A stretch of DNA of 64,000 nt from Zobellia uliginosa (GTDB lineage Bacteria > Bacteroidota > Bacteroidia > Flavobacteriales > Flavobacteriaceae), in assembly GCF_900156625.1 (NCBI RefSeq), contig NZ_FTOB01000004.1:434001-498000 (forward strand), in the 5' to 3' direction. Under the pieces are notes generated by a model. That model was not told where the DNA came from and searched no databases. It saw nothing but the letters and a program-made list of their open reading frames with translations. Shown here in pieces: positions 17,144 to 26,272 of this stretch; the first letter of the stretch is position 1, and each line of letters starts with the position of its first letter. The translations under genes were made by a program, and so were the position numbers.

Positions 17144-18661
17144 ATGCCGATCATAGGACATTTTATTAAGGGATTTATTGAGGTAAGGGATAAGCTCTCG
17201 GGAACGAAAGATCCCATAGCGGAACAAAACGCCATGCTTGAAGAGCTTTTAAAGAAGGCCGAAAACACGGCTTTCGGGAAGCATTATAACTTTAAGGCTA
17301 TTCAAGAATCGGAACGCCCTGCCCAAGCTTTTGCCAAGTCCGTTCCCTATTTCGACTACAACCGGATCGATAAGGAATGGTGGCAAAAACTACATGAGGG
17401 TGAAGCGGATGTGACCTGGCCGGGGCGGCCCGATTATTTTGCCTTGAGTTCGGGCACCACGGGAAAGACGAGTAAAAGAATTCCCGTAACCGATGCTATG
17501 ATTGATGCCATCCGAAAAACCGGGTTAGAACAGGTCTTTGCCTTGAGCAATTTCGACTTGCCCCCCGATTTCTTTGAACTCGGTATCTTGATGCTGGGCA
17601 GTTCAACGGATCTGAACAAGGTGGAGGGCCATCAAGAAGGGGAGATAAGCGGCATCAGTGCCAGCAATATTCCCACTTGGTTTCGCGGGTATTACAAGCC
17701 GGGCGAGGAAATAGCCGAAATCGATGATTGGGACAAACGCGTGCAAAAAATAGCCGAAGAAGCACCCAATTGGGATATTGGGGCATTGAGTGGAATTCCG
17801 TCGTGGATTGAGCTAATGTTGCAAAAGGTCATAGATTACCACGGCTTGACCCATATCCATGAGATTTGGCCCAACCTTCAGGTATACACTTCGGGCGGAG
17901 TGGCTTTTGGCCCGTATAAAAAGAGTTTTAACGCACTCTTGGGAAAACCCATTACCGTAATAGATACCTATTTGGCTTCGGAGGGATTTATGGCATTCCA
18001 GGCCAGGCCTGAAACCGATGCAATGCAGCTTTCTACCGACTCAGGCATCTATTTTGAGTTTATACCCTTTGAGCCCGAATATATAAAACCGGACGGATCG
18101 TTAAGCGATGATGCACCCGCCCTACAACTTTCGGAAGTGGAAGCGGGGCAAGATTATGTGCTCCTTATCAGTACGGTTTCCGGGGCATGGCGTTACCTGA
18201 TCGGAGATACCATAGCCTTCACCGATGTAGCAAGGGCGGAAATAAAAATCACAGGGCGGACCAAGTTCTTTTTGAACACCGTAGGTTCGCAACTTTCCGT
18301 GAACAAGTTGGATGATGGCGTACAAGGCTTGGAGGAAAAATTCGGGGTCCGTATTCCCGAATATACACTTTGTGCCAAACGGATAGAAGGGGAATTCTAC
18401 CATTGCTGGTATTTAGGAACGGAAGATAAAACCGATGATCAAGAGTTGGCCCGCGCCTTGGATGCGTCCCTTAAAAACGCCAATAAGAATTATAAAGTGG
18501 CCCGTTCAAAAGCGCTGAAGGGCGTGAAGGTCGTTTCGGTTCCGCCATCCGTATTCCATGACTGGAACGGCAAGAATAAAAAAAAGGGCGGACAAGTAAA
18601 GATGGAACGGGTTATGGGCGAGGAGAAGTTCGAAGAATGGGAGGCTTTTGTACGATCATAA
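17144..18661 (+). CDS. GH3 auxin-responsive-promoter-type acyl-acid amido synthetase
   Basis: A 505-residue protein of the GH3 family. The ATP/AMP-binding signature LSSGTTGKTSKRIPVT lies near residue 101-116 and YLASEGFMAF near 280. Plant members conjugate amino acids to auxin or jasmonate through acyl-adenylates. Bacterial homologues are widespread in Bacteroidota but their substrates are unknown. The protein is cytoplasmic, full length and monocistronic. The name does not mean that it belongs to glycoside hydrolase family 3. Confidence 0.88.
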   Translation: MPIIGHFIKGFIEVRDKLSGTKDPIAEQNAMLEELLKKAENTAFGKHYNFKAIQESERPAQAFAKSVPYFDYNRIDKEWWQKLHEGEADVTWPGRPDYFALSSGTTGKTSKRIPVTDAMIDAIRKTGLEQVFALSNFDLPPDFFELGILMLGSSTDLNKVEGHQEGEISGISASNIPTWFRGYYKPGEEIAEIDDWDKRVQKIAEEAPNWDIGALSGIPSWIELMLQKVIDYHGLTHIHEIWPNLQVYTSGGVAFGPYKKSFNALLGKPITVIDTYLASEGFMAFQARPETDAMQLSTDSGIYFEFIPFEPEYIKPDGSLSDDAPALQLSEVEAGQDYVLLISTVSGAWRYLIGDTIAFTDVARAEIKITGRTKFFLNTVGSQLSVNKLDDGVQGLEEKFGVRIPEYTLCAKRIEGEFYHCWYLGTEDKTDDQELARALDASLKNANKNYKVARSKALKGVKVVSVPPSVFHDWNGKNKKKGGQVKMERVMGEEKFEEWEAFVRS

Positions 18662-18681
18662 GGTACTGATCCGATTCGATA

Positions 18682-19290
18682 CTATGAGCTTGGCCCTGAA
18701 GCTTCACGTTTTTTTACGATGGCCATTATTTCTTCGGGGGAAAGGTAGTAGCGGCGTATACGGGCTTTGTACTTTTCTTCTATATCGGCATTTTCAAGAA
18801 TGAACCTCTTGGTCTTTAGAATGTATTCGTGCATGCCGTGGGCCACGGCAAAAGTGTCTGCAGCACGTTCGGCTTCCTTGATATAAGCTCCTGAAAAATA
18901 ATATTTGAGTCCGAACCAGATGAGGTTTAGGGTGCTTCGTTCCCGATAATCCATCACGTGGCCGAGCTCATGGCCCAACCAGCCGATCATAATATCTTTT
19001 GGTACATCTTGGGTTAAAAACACTTGGTTTGAAATTTTTATGTGTTCACTGATCAGAATAACATAGGCCCGTTTTTGCCTTCCTTTGATGAGGCTGTTGA
19101 ATTTCGGTTGGGCCCGCATGGTAGACTGTTTGATTTTCTTTACGATCTTAAAGGTAATAGGGGTGTCGGCCAGCTCGGGGTAATGGGAAAGCGCGATACC
19201 CGCCTCTTCTTTAATTGCGTCGGGCACAAGGTGCTGTGCGTTGAGTGGAACAAAGGCCATAAGGAATATACAGAATTGAAAAGGATGCAA
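18682..19290 (-). CDS. secreted M48-like zinc metalloprotease domain protein
   Basis: A 202-residue protein with a signal peptide (about 1-18, VPLNAQ). The zinc motif HELGH is near residues 107-111, and EAERAAD about 30 residues later supplies the probable third ligand, as in M48 peptidases. The protein is short for a peptidase. It is convergent with the GH3 gene, with only 20 bp between stop codons. Confidence 0.75.
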   Translation of the reverse strand: MHPFQFCIFLMAFVPLNAQHLVPDAIKEEAGIALSHYPELADTPITFKIVKKIKQSTMRAQPKFNSLIKGRQKRAYVILISEHIKISNQVFLTQDVPKDIMIGWLGHELGHVMDYRERSTLNLIWFGLKYYFSGAYIKEAERAADTFAVAHGMHEYILKTKRFILENADIEEKYKARIRRYYLSPEEIMAIVKKREASGPSS

Positions 19291-19477
19291 AATTGAAATA
19301 ATATCGGTTTTAAATGACGGTTAGCCTCAAGATATAAAACCTTAGAATATTTTAGCCTCCTTTTTTCTTAACCGGTTAAATATAAATCTAAAAACACACG
19401 TATTTTAAGTGGTAAAGGGGCACTTTTAGGTTAGGGGAGGCTACGTTGGTGCCACTCGCCTTAATTAAACAAAACGC

Positions 19478-21058
19478 ATGCATCTAAAACGGACAAAAAG
19501 AATTATTCTTAGGACACTTTTCGCGCTGTTCACCCTATTGATATTCGTTATTATCGGTGCCCAGTGGATGGCTAAAGATGCCATAGCGGGTTTTTTGAAG
19601 AACAAATTACCGGCCCATGTCCAATTGGATTATAACGATATTGAGGTGAATGTGTTGACGGGTAGTGCCAAATTGAAAACGATAGGGCTAAAATTGGGAA
19701 GCCAAGATTCCCTTCGGGGCGATACCGCCAAAATAAATGCCTTAGAGGTTGTCGGGCTGGGGTATTGGCAGTTTCTTTTCCATCGAAAAATCACATTAAG
19801 GACTTTATACATTGAAAGGCCGATCCTGGCCTATGGTTTAAAAAACAAGAAAACCGATACGGCCAGTAGGGGAAAGAATCCCTTAGGCAACCTAGAAGCG
19901 CTGGAGATTGGTAGTATCAAGGTAGTGGATGGTAGTGTTACGCTCTACAAAGACCGAAGCGACAGTGTAGCCTTAAAGCTCGATTCGGTAAATATTGAAA
20001 TGAGCGATGTGGCTACCGATGCCTCCCGTATCGTTACCAAGCTTCCGCTTACCTATTCCACCCTTGGGTTTAGTGCGACCTCCTTAATGGCCGACCTGGG
20101 CCCGTATGAAACTTTAGGGGGAAGTAAGGTCGAAATAAACCATGGGGCGGTCGTTATCTCTGATTTGACGTTAAAGTCGAAATATTCCAAGACAGAATTG
20201 TCCCTGCATCTGCATAAGGAACATGACTTTATTGATTTAAAAATTCCCAAGCTCAGTTTTGAAAGTATCGTTCTAGGGTATCGAAAAAGTAGCTATTGGG
20301 TGCGTACAGGGGTTGCGGTCTTAGAGGACCCCGATCTTGAACTGTACCGGGATAAGCTCTTGCCCGATGATACCAAACGGAAAAAATTATATAGCGAGGC
20401 CCTTCGCGAGCTCCCCATACAATTGGATATACCCAAGATAGAGATAAGCGGGGGCCATATCGCCTATAGTGAACGGGTCAATAGGGAAACCGCTCCGGGT
20501 AAAATTAATTTCGCCAAAGTGAGTGCCCAAATCCTCCATGTACAGAACATTCCGAACAAGAACCTAAAAACAAGTGTGGAGGCCAAGGCCTTATTAATGA
20601 ACGAAGCGCCTATTACCCTCAATTGGTCTTTTGATACCCAGAAGAAATCAGATGCCTTTTTGGCTTCCGGAACGGTAAAGGGGTTTAATCCGAAGAAGCT
20701 GAATCCTTTTTTGGAATCCAATCTAAGGGTAAGGGCCCGGGGCGACATTCAAGAACTGTATTTCACGGTGAGTGGCGACGCCATATCCTCCTCGGGGGAT
20801 ATGAAGATGAAATATGAAGATTTTGAGTTTTCCGTCTTAAAAAAAGACCGCTTGCGCATCAATAAATTATTGACGGCCATAGGGAAGGTTTTTGTAAACG
20901 ATGGGTCGAACACCGATGAAAACGGATATCGTTATGGTGGCATAGAGGCCCAAAGAGATCCTACCAAGTCCTTTTTTAATTACCTATGGTTAAATGTGAG
21001 CGATGGGCTGACTTCCACCATTATCGGCAACGGAAAGAACGAAAGGAGAAAAAAATAA
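19478..21058 (+). CDS. AsmA-like / DUF748 envelope protein
   Basis: A 526-residue protein with an N-terminal membrane anchor (about 10-30) and a long beta-rich periplasmic part. The opening KNKLPAHVQLDYNDIEVNVLTGSAKLKTI is typical of AsmA/DUF748 proteins, which form bridge-like beta-taco structures at the envelope. Relatives are linked to lipid transport and outer-membrane homeostasis. It is followed by an ArsC-like gene in the same direction, but with a 69-bp gap. Confidence 0.78.
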   Translation: MHLKRTKRIILRTLFALFTLLIFVIIGAQWMAKDAIAGFLKNKLPAHVQLDYNDIEVNVLTGSAKLKTIGLKLGSQDSLRGDTAKINALEVVGLGYWQFLFHRKITLRTLYIERPILAYGLKNKKTDTASRGKNPLGNLEALEIGSIKVVDGSVTLYKDRSDSVALKLDSVNIEMSDVATDASRIVTKLPLTYSTLGFSATSLMADLGPYETLGGSKVEINHGAVVISDLTLKSKYSKTELSLHLHKEHDFIDLKIPKLSFESIVLGYRKSSYWVRTGVAVLEDPDLELYRDKLLPDDTKRKKLYSEALRELPIQLDIPKIEISGGHIAYSERVNRETAPGKINFAKVSAQILHVQNIPNKNLKTSVEAKALLMNEAPITLNWSFDTQKKSDAFLASGTVKGFNPKKLNPFLESNLRVRARGDIQELYFTVSGDAISSSGDMKMKYEDFEFSVLKKDRLRINKLLTAIGKVFVNDGSNTDENGYRYGGIEAQRDPTKSFFNYLWLNVSDGLTSTIIGNGKNERRKK

Positions 21059-21127
21059 TTCTTTTGGGCTAAGGAGGCATACGGTAAAGTCCTAGTTTAA
21101 GGGTATTGTAAACTAAAACACGGAAAA

Positions 21128-21538
21128 ATGGGAGTTATATCAAAAGACAAAAAGAAAATTACCCTGTATTACAATTCTGGGAATTCTATCGGGAAGCAGA
21201 CCTATGCCTACGTTGAATCTGCGGATGAAGACATTCTGGCCATAGACATATCAAAAACAAAGGTAACCGGTACCCAATGGGCAGAGATCGCCCATAGTAT
21301 GAACCGGCCTGTAGGAAGTCTTGTAAACCAAGACCACCCTGACTTCAAGGAAAAATACGGTGACCAAAAGGTAGACCTCGACGAACATGATTGGTTACGG
21401 GTATTGGAAAAATCGCCATCTACTTTGGCATATCCCGTTGTTATAAAGGGCAATCGCTTTATTCCGATAAAAAACCCATCTGATTTTGTAAAGTTCTTAG
21501 ACGATGATAGCGCAGGAATAGATAAACCCTATGCATAA
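21128..21538 (+). CDS. ArsC/Spx-fold protein lacking the catalytic cysteine
   Basis: A 136-residue cytoplasmic protein with the length and order of arsenate-reductase-like proteins: ITLYYNSGNSIGKQTYAY at the N-terminus replaces the usual YxxxxCxxS loop, and PSTLAYPVVIKGNRFIPIKNPSDFVKFL matches the C-terminal ArsC/Spx segment. No cysteine is present anywhere, so reductase chemistry is excluded. A binding or regulatory role, Spx-like, is possible. Confidence 0.7.
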   Translation: MGVISKDKKKITLYYNSGNSIGKQTYAYVESADEDILAIDISKTKVTGTQWAEIAHSMNRPVGSLVNQDHPDFKEKYGDQKVDLDEHDWLRVLEKSPSTLAYPVVIKGNRFIPIKNPSDFVKFLDDDSAGIDKPYA

Positions 21539-21641
21539 GCGTTTAGGTCAAAAACAGAATTTTTTGCAGCAAGCTAAGAAGGGGAACCTGTTTAACTTTA
21601 GGTAGAGTTTAAAAAGAAGTAGAATCTTAAAAATAAAGAAA

Positions 21642-21827
21642 ATGAACCAAGAACAATTAGAAGGTAAGTGGAAGCAAGTAAAAGGAAAACTCAAACAGAA
21701 ATATGGAAATCTGACCGATGACGATGTCACCTATTCAGAAGGTAAATTTGATGAAATGCTGGGTAGGGTACAGGAAAAAATCGGAAAGGGAAAAGAAGAA
21801 TTGAAAGAGGAGATTGCCAGTTGGTAA
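21642..21827 (+). CDS. CsbD-family stress protein
   Basis: A 61-residue hydrophilic protein. The sequence EGKWKQVKGKLKQKYGNLTDDDV is the CsbD signature. Family members are induced by general stress, but their activity is unknown. A -7-like box (TAACTTTA) lies about 50 bp upstream and a clear terminator follows. Confidence 0.93.
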   Translation: MNQEQLEGKWKQVKGKLKQKYGNLTDDDVTYSEGKFDEMLGRVQEKIGKGKEELKEEIASW

Positions 21828-21854
21828 CACAAGGTAGTACCAACCTAAATAAGA

Positions 21855-21887
21855 AGGCCAGGACGTTTAAGTCCGGGCCTTTTTTTA
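21855..21887 (+). terminator. intrinsic terminator of the CsbD gene
   Basis: AGGCC-A-GGAC pairs with GTCC-G-GGCCT around GTTTAA, followed by seven or more T residues. Confidence 0.85.
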
Positions 21888-22205
21888 TTCCCTATGGTAG
21901 TTTTTATCGGGTATGGCCGTGAAAAATGCGGCAGTTTCTGTATCTGCCGACGGTCCATAGGCCATAAGGAAGATGCCTTTAATAGCGTCATTCGTTTCAA
22001 TAATATAGAGAATGGAGAGGTCTTCGGGGTCGCTCATACCCTCATATCTGATTTCCTTGACGATGGTGATATCTTCAGGGGTGTAGCCCTTGTCGGTCTC
22101 AAGGTCGACCAATGCCCCGTTCAAGTATCGGAAGCGGCGGGTATATCCCTTTTTTTCATAGGCGTCCATGGCGTCCATTTCGTGCTTGGCATATTCACTG
22201 TCCAT
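21885..22205 (-). CDS. hypothetical protein, about 106 residues
   Basis: A small soluble acidic protein with start chosen at ATG 22205 (MDSEYAKHEMDAMDAYEKKGYT). The longer frame to 22253 runs through the neighbouring terminator and is rejected. SDPEDLSILYIIETNDAIKGIFLMAYGPSADTETAAFFTAI suggests a beta-sheet core. I do not recognise the family. The stop codon overlaps the T-run of the convergent CsbD terminator. Confidence 0.6.
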   Translation of the reverse strand: MDSEYAKHEMDAMDAYEKKGYTRRFRYLNGALVDLETDKGYTPEDITIVKEIRYEGMSDPEDLSILYIIETNDAIKGIFLMAYGPSADTETAAFFTAIPDKNYHRE

Positions 22206-22233
22206 AATGTTAGGTATTAAGGTGAAACAAAAA

Positions 22234-22257
22234 GAGGATGGTCGCATAACCATCCTC
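22234..22257 (-). terminator. intrinsic terminator of the DUF1328 gene
   Basis: GAGGATGGT and ACCATCCTC form a perfect 9-bp stem. On the minus strand it is followed by TTTTTG. Confidence 0.85.
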
Positions 22258-22286
22258 TACAAGTAAAATTTATATCGTGATCGGTT

Positions 22287-22448
22287 CTATATCTTCTTGC
22301 GGCCCATAATCAAACTGATTATGAAAAGTACTATAAAGATAAAGAATAAAATCTTGGCAATACTAGCAGCTCCGGCGGCAATTCCACCAAATCCAAAGAT
22401 TCCTGCAATTATGGCAAGTATGATAAATATAACGGTCCAACGTAACAT
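22287..22448 (-). CDS. DUF1328 (YtjA-like) small membrane protein
   Basis: A 53-residue protein beginning [20 protein letters not shown] with two hydrophobic helices separated by [12 protein letters not shown], and ending MGRKKI. This is the standard DUF1328 pattern. The family is widespread and often stress-induced; its molecular role is unknown. The plus-strand ORF over the same bases is an antisense shadow. Confidence 0.9.
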   Translation of the reverse strand: MLRWTVIFIILAIIAGIFGFGGIAAGAASIAKILFFIFIVLFIISLIMGRKKI

Positions 22449-22607
22449 AGTTTTTGGTTTTAAGATTACTGTTCATTTGTCATCGGCAAGAGTGGTCTTG
22501 CTCCATGTTTTACAAATGTCCCAAAAGGTGTGTATACCGCTTAGCTGCATTAGATATAAAAATAACCGTATGCCTTAATTAACAGGGGTATAGGAAGGGA
22601 GGCTATT

Positions 22608-23876
22608 CTAGAAATAATTCCAGAGGGCCACGGCCCCATTATACGAGATAATGATGGAGAAGAACAGTGCCGCTGTGAGTCCAATATTAAGCCATACGGT
22701 CGCCTTGTGTTCCTTCATGAGTTTTTTGTTGTTACACAACAGTATGATGCCAAGGATCACTAAGGGAAGCACAAATACGTTGAACACCTGTGAAACGATC
22801 TGCATCTGGATCGGGTTGGCCCCGAATACGGGTACGATCAAGGCGAACAAACAAGCAATGGCAGTGATGAGCTTAAATTGTTTTGAGGTAGTGTCCAATT
22901 CTCCCGATTGGTAATCGGCAAGTAGAATAGGGGCAATGAGCAAGCAGGGAAAAATAGAAGATAGCCCGGCACTTAGTGTGCCGAAAAAGAAAAGGGTCAA
23001 TGCAAATTTGCCCGCCACCGGCTCAAGGGTGTTTACCATGTCGAGCACCTTGGTTACGGGTTGTCCTTGATGAAAAAGGGCCCCACAGGCAACGGCCATG
23101 ACCGAAGCACTGATGATAAAGACCAAAGTGGCCGCTATAATGGAGTCTTTCTTTTGTTGTTTTAGGTTTTTGATCGTCCATCCCTTTCCTTTAACGAACA
23201 AGGGACGCGATAAAAAGGTGGCCGCGGCCATGGTCGTTCCAACGAAAGCGGCGACCATCATTCCTCCGCCCTCGACCTTTGGAACGGTCGGAATAAGTCC
23301 CTTGGCCACTTCTATGGGAAGGGGAGAGACCATAAAGAGCGACACTAAAAATGAGAGTCCCATTATAGTAACGAAAATCACCAGTATCTTTTCAAAGAAG
23401 GTGTACTTTCCGATAAGCAGAAAATAATACATGACGATAATGACCACAACGGCAATGGTGAGTACCAATTCATATTGATAGGCCGCCAAGGCCGGAAAAT
23501 AGATGAGGAATATCTCAAAAATAATATTGGCCGAGATACCGAGAATGCCCATAAGCGAGTTCCACTGGCCGAAAGAAACCCCCAAAATAATCAGTATGGC
23601 AATGGGTTTGCCCCATTTTAGATGTTTTTTGAACGCATAGAGGGCGGTTTCGCCCGTTATCAATGCATAATTACCATAGGCGAACATAAGCATGCCCGAA
23701 AAAACGCAGCTCAAGACCAAGACCCATAATAACTGCATACCATAGGTGCTTCCCGCAACGATCATAGAGGTGACGCTTCCCGTACCAATGGTGTATCCTA
23801 TGGCAAAGATACCAGGGCCAAAGGCGAGTATTATAGCAAGAATCTTTTTTAGCAGGCCCGGTTTCTCTTCAAGCAT
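22608..23876 (-). CDS. Nramp-fold transporter lacking canonical metal ligands
   Basis: A 422-residue membrane protein with about 11 helices. The N-terminal GPGIFAIGYTIGTGSVTSM aligns with the Nramp TM1 region, but GTGS stands where the metal-binding DPGN should be. In TM6, GTTMAAATFLSRP lies where family members have MPHN. Both ligand sets of Mn/Fe transport are therefore missing. It is the last gene of the MFS-SDR-KdgK-PFK run (56 bp after PFK), suggesting a link to alginate use. Transport of another cation or an organic substrate is possible; the substrate is unknown. Confidence 0.75.
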   Translation of the reverse strand: MLEEKPGLLKKILAIILAFGPGIFAIGYTIGTGSVTSMIVAGSTYGMQLLWVLVLSCVFSGMLMFAYGNYALITGETALYAFKKHLKWGKPIAILIILGVSFGQWNSLMGILGISANIIFEIFLIYFPALAAYQYELVLTIAVVVIIVMYYFLLIGKYTFFEKILVIFVTIMGLSFLVSLFMVSPLPIEVAKGLIPTVPKVEGGGMMVAAFVGTTMAAATFLSRPLFVKGKGWTIKNLKQQKKDSIIAATLVFIISASVMAVACGALFHQGQPVTKVLDMVNTLEPVAGKFALTLFFFGTLSAGLSSIFPCLLIAPILLADYQSGELDTTSKQFKLITAIACLFALIVPVFGANPIQMQIVSQVFNVFVLPLVILGIILLCNNKKLMKEHKATVWLNIGLTAALFFSIIISYNGAVALWNYF

Positions 23877-23932
23877 TGTTTCAAATAGTTTAAAGGTTCG
23901 TTTATGGCTATCGTTCTATAGTGGCCGCCAGT

Positions 23933-25159
23933 TTACACTTCTCCGGATAGAATTTTGTTGAAATCGTACGATTCGGGATCGGGAAGATAGGCCTTGGCCG
24001 CTTCGTAGTCGCTCTCTTCAATATAGTGCATGTTTTGAAAGCAGAGCCTTGCAAATTCAGAGTCCACCTCCACTAGCCGGGGGGCTATTTTGCCGTCTTC
24101 ACCTTGTAGGTCTTCCAAAAACAGGGGCGTTACCTCCCCACGGGAGTTTGCGGTAACGATACAGCCGCTAAGGCCTTGGTCAAATAGTTTTTTAACGCCA
24201 ATTCCCAAGAGCGTACAGAGCGTAAGGTCAAAACCTATGGGTCTGCAGCAACGGAGTTCATAGCCAAGCTCTACGGGCCTGCTCTTTATGTGGATGCCTA
24301 GTTCCTTTAGTTTTACCTGAACGAGCATATTAAAGATATGTGACTTGCTTACGTTGCCCAATTCAGGGTGGCCGTGGTCGTCATAGGTGAAGTTGATACC
24401 ACAATGATCGAGTTCATTGTCGGGCATGATGTGGAAGACCCCCTCACTTACCAAGGCTACGCCGTAGTTGATGTTTTTTATCTTTCGTTTTACGATAGAC
24501 GATATGATCAAGCGGACCACCTTATCAAAAGTAATAGGGGTCTTGTAGAACATTTCGGGTATGACCATCATGGGAAAATGGCAACTGGCAGCGATACCGA
24601 AGGCCAAATGGCCGGCCGAACGCCCCATGGTAGACATTACGAACCAGTTTTGGCTCGTACGTGCATCTTCGTATGTGGTATTACCGATACGTACCCCTTC
24701 GTCTTTGGCCGAATGAAATCCAAAAGTTGGGTTTCGGTCGGGCAAGGGCAAATCGTTATCTATGGTTTTGGGCACATGTATGTTCGATATCGATATGTTC
24801 TCTTTTGACAGGTACCCTGTAATTCTGTTGGCCGTAGAGGCGGTGTCGTCACCACCGATACTGACCAACAGTTTTACATTGTTATCGGAAAAAAGTTTCG
24901 TATTTATTTTTTCGTCGCTCGGTTTGAACCTACTCATGATCAAAGTAGACCCGCCGCGACTAAAAATACGATCGGCATGTGCAAAATCGAATTCCTTGAT
25001 TTGCGGTTCTTCGGAAAAAATACCTTTAAAACCTTCGTGAAGGCCAAGTACGCGGTAGCCATCTTTGAGAAAGATTTTAGCTACGGTGCTTATAACGGCA
25101 TTGATGCCCGGTGCGGGACCTCCGCCACAAATGATCAGTATCGACTTTTTAGAAGCCAT
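23933..25159 (-). CDS. 6-phosphofructokinase, probably pyrophosphate-dependent
   Basis: A 408-residue group II-like PFK. GGGPAPGINAVIS (12-24) binds phosphate, GGDDT (102-106) has Asp where ATP enzymes have Gly, and PKTIDND (130-136) has Lys where ATP enzymes usually have Gly. Both residues mark PPi-dependent enzymes. The reversible reaction fructose 6-phosphate + PPi to fructose 1,6-bisphosphate + Pi could run toward gluconeogenesis when cells live on alginate. It lies 18 bp downstream of kdgK in the same operon. PPi use is inferred from those two residues. Confidence 0.85.
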   Translation of the reverse strand: MASKKSILIICGGGPAPGINAVISTVAKIFLKDGYRVLGLHEGFKGIFSEEPQIKEFDFAHADRIFSRGGSTLIMSRFKPSDEKINTKLFSDNNVKLLVSIGGDDTASTANRITGYLSKENISISNIHVPKTIDNDLPLPDRNPTFGFHSAKDEGVRIGNTTYEDARTSQNWFVMSTMGRSAGHLAFGIAASCHFPMMVIPEMFYKTPITFDKVVRLIISSIVKRKIKNINYGVALVSEGVFHIMPDNELDHCGINFTYDDHGHPELGNVSKSHIFNMLVQVKLKELGIHIKSRPVELGYELRCCRPIGFDLTLCTLLGIGVKKLFDQGLSGCIVTANSRGEVTPLFLEDLQGEDGKIAPRLVEVDSEFARLCFQNMHYIEESDYEAAKAYLPDPESYDFNKILSGEV

Positions 25160-25177
25160 CTTTTGTATTTTAAAAAA

Positions 25178-26218
25178 TTATCGCGCTACCCTTCCGGAAG
25201 CGTCGCCACCCATTAATTTCTCTACTTCGCTTACCGTAACCAAATTGGCATCACCTTTAATGGTGTGCTTTAAACAGGATGCGGCCACGGCAAAATCGAG
25301 GGCATTTTGGTCGTCTTCGGGGTATTGTAAAAGACCGTATATCAATCCACCCATAAAAGAATCGCCACCCCCTACGCGGTCTACGATATCGGTAATCTGA
25401 TACTGTCGGGTCTCGTACATTTTTTTACCATCGTAAAGTACACCGGCCCATGTGTTGTGCGATGCGGAGATGGATCCCCTTAAAGTGGTTATCACTTTTT
25501 TGGCTTTCGGGAATTTTTTCATCATTTGTTTGCAGACCGATAGAAAAGCCTCGGCCTTTACCTCGCTACCTTGTTTGTGCACATCAAGCCCTTCAGGATG
25601 GATCCCGAAATGTTTTTCGGCATCTTCCTCGTTGCCCAAGATAATATCGCAGTAGGAGGTAAGCTCCGTCATTATGGCCTCGCGGTCACCGCCATAGTTC
25701 CATAGCTTGGCCCTATAGTTAAGGTCGGTGGAAATGGTAATGCCCATATCGCTGGCCACTTTTACGGCCTCCAAACAAACATCGGCGGCACTCTGTGAGA
25801 TGGCGGGGGTAATGCCCGTCCAATGGAACCATCCGGCCCCTTCAAAGACTTTTTTCCAGTCGATCATTCCTGGTTCAATTTCGGAAATGGCCGAATGGGC
25901 ACGGTCGTAGACTACCTTGCTTCCTCGGCTTACGGCCCCGGTTTCCAAAAAATAGATTCCGAGACGGTCGCCACCAAAAATAATATTTTGGGTGTTGACG
26001 CCTCTTTTTCGCATTTCCATCAAGGCGCATTCACCGATGTCGTTTTTGGGCAAACGCGTAACAAAATCTACCGGAACCCCATAATTGGCGAGTGATACCG
26101 CTACATTGGACTCGCCACCACCATAGACAACATCAAAGCTGTTGGCCTGTGAGAAGCGTAAGAATCCTGGAGGTGCTAAACGGAGCATGATCTCTCCGAA
26201 GGTTACTACTTTTTTCAT
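25178..26218 (-). CDS. kdgK: 2-keto-3-deoxygluconate kinase 1 (PfkB/ribokinase family)
   Basis: A 346-residue PfkB-family kinase. The C-terminal motif DRVGGGDSFMGG contains the catalytic Asp. The opening KKVVTFGEIMLRLAPPGFLRFSQA and the substrate motif YGGGESNVAVSLA are typical of KdgK. It phosphorylates KDG to KDPG in the Entner-Doudoroff branch used for alginate. It sits between the SDR (54 bp) and PFK genes in the catabolic operon. A paralogue with the same ending pattern (GDxSGxxxR) lies at 53823. Confidence 0.9.
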   Translation of the reverse strand: MKKVVTFGEIMLRLAPPGFLRFSQANSFDVVYGGGESNVAVSLANYGVPVDFVTRLPKNDIGECALMEMRKRGVNTQNIIFGGDRLGIYFLETGAVSRGSKVVYDRAHSAISEIEPGMIDWKKVFEGAGWFHWTGITPAISQSAADVCLEAVKVASDMGITISTDLNYRAKLWNYGGDREAIMTELTSYCDIILGNEEDAEKHFGIHPEGLDVHKQGSEVKAEAFLSVCKQMMKKFPKAKKVITTLRGSISASHNTWAGVLYDGKKMYETRQYQITDIVDRVGGGDSFMGGLIYGLLQYPEDDQNALDFAVAASCLKHTIKGDANLVTVSEVEKLMGGDASGRVAR

Positions 26219-26272
26219 TTTAAATCGTGTTACTTTATTACTGTTCTTAAGTGTTGTTTTAGATATAAGCGG

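Noticed and set aside
22297-22578. Plus-strand 93-residue ORF
   Set aside because: Antisense to the DUF1328 gene, which has the known family sequence on the minus strand and its own terminator.
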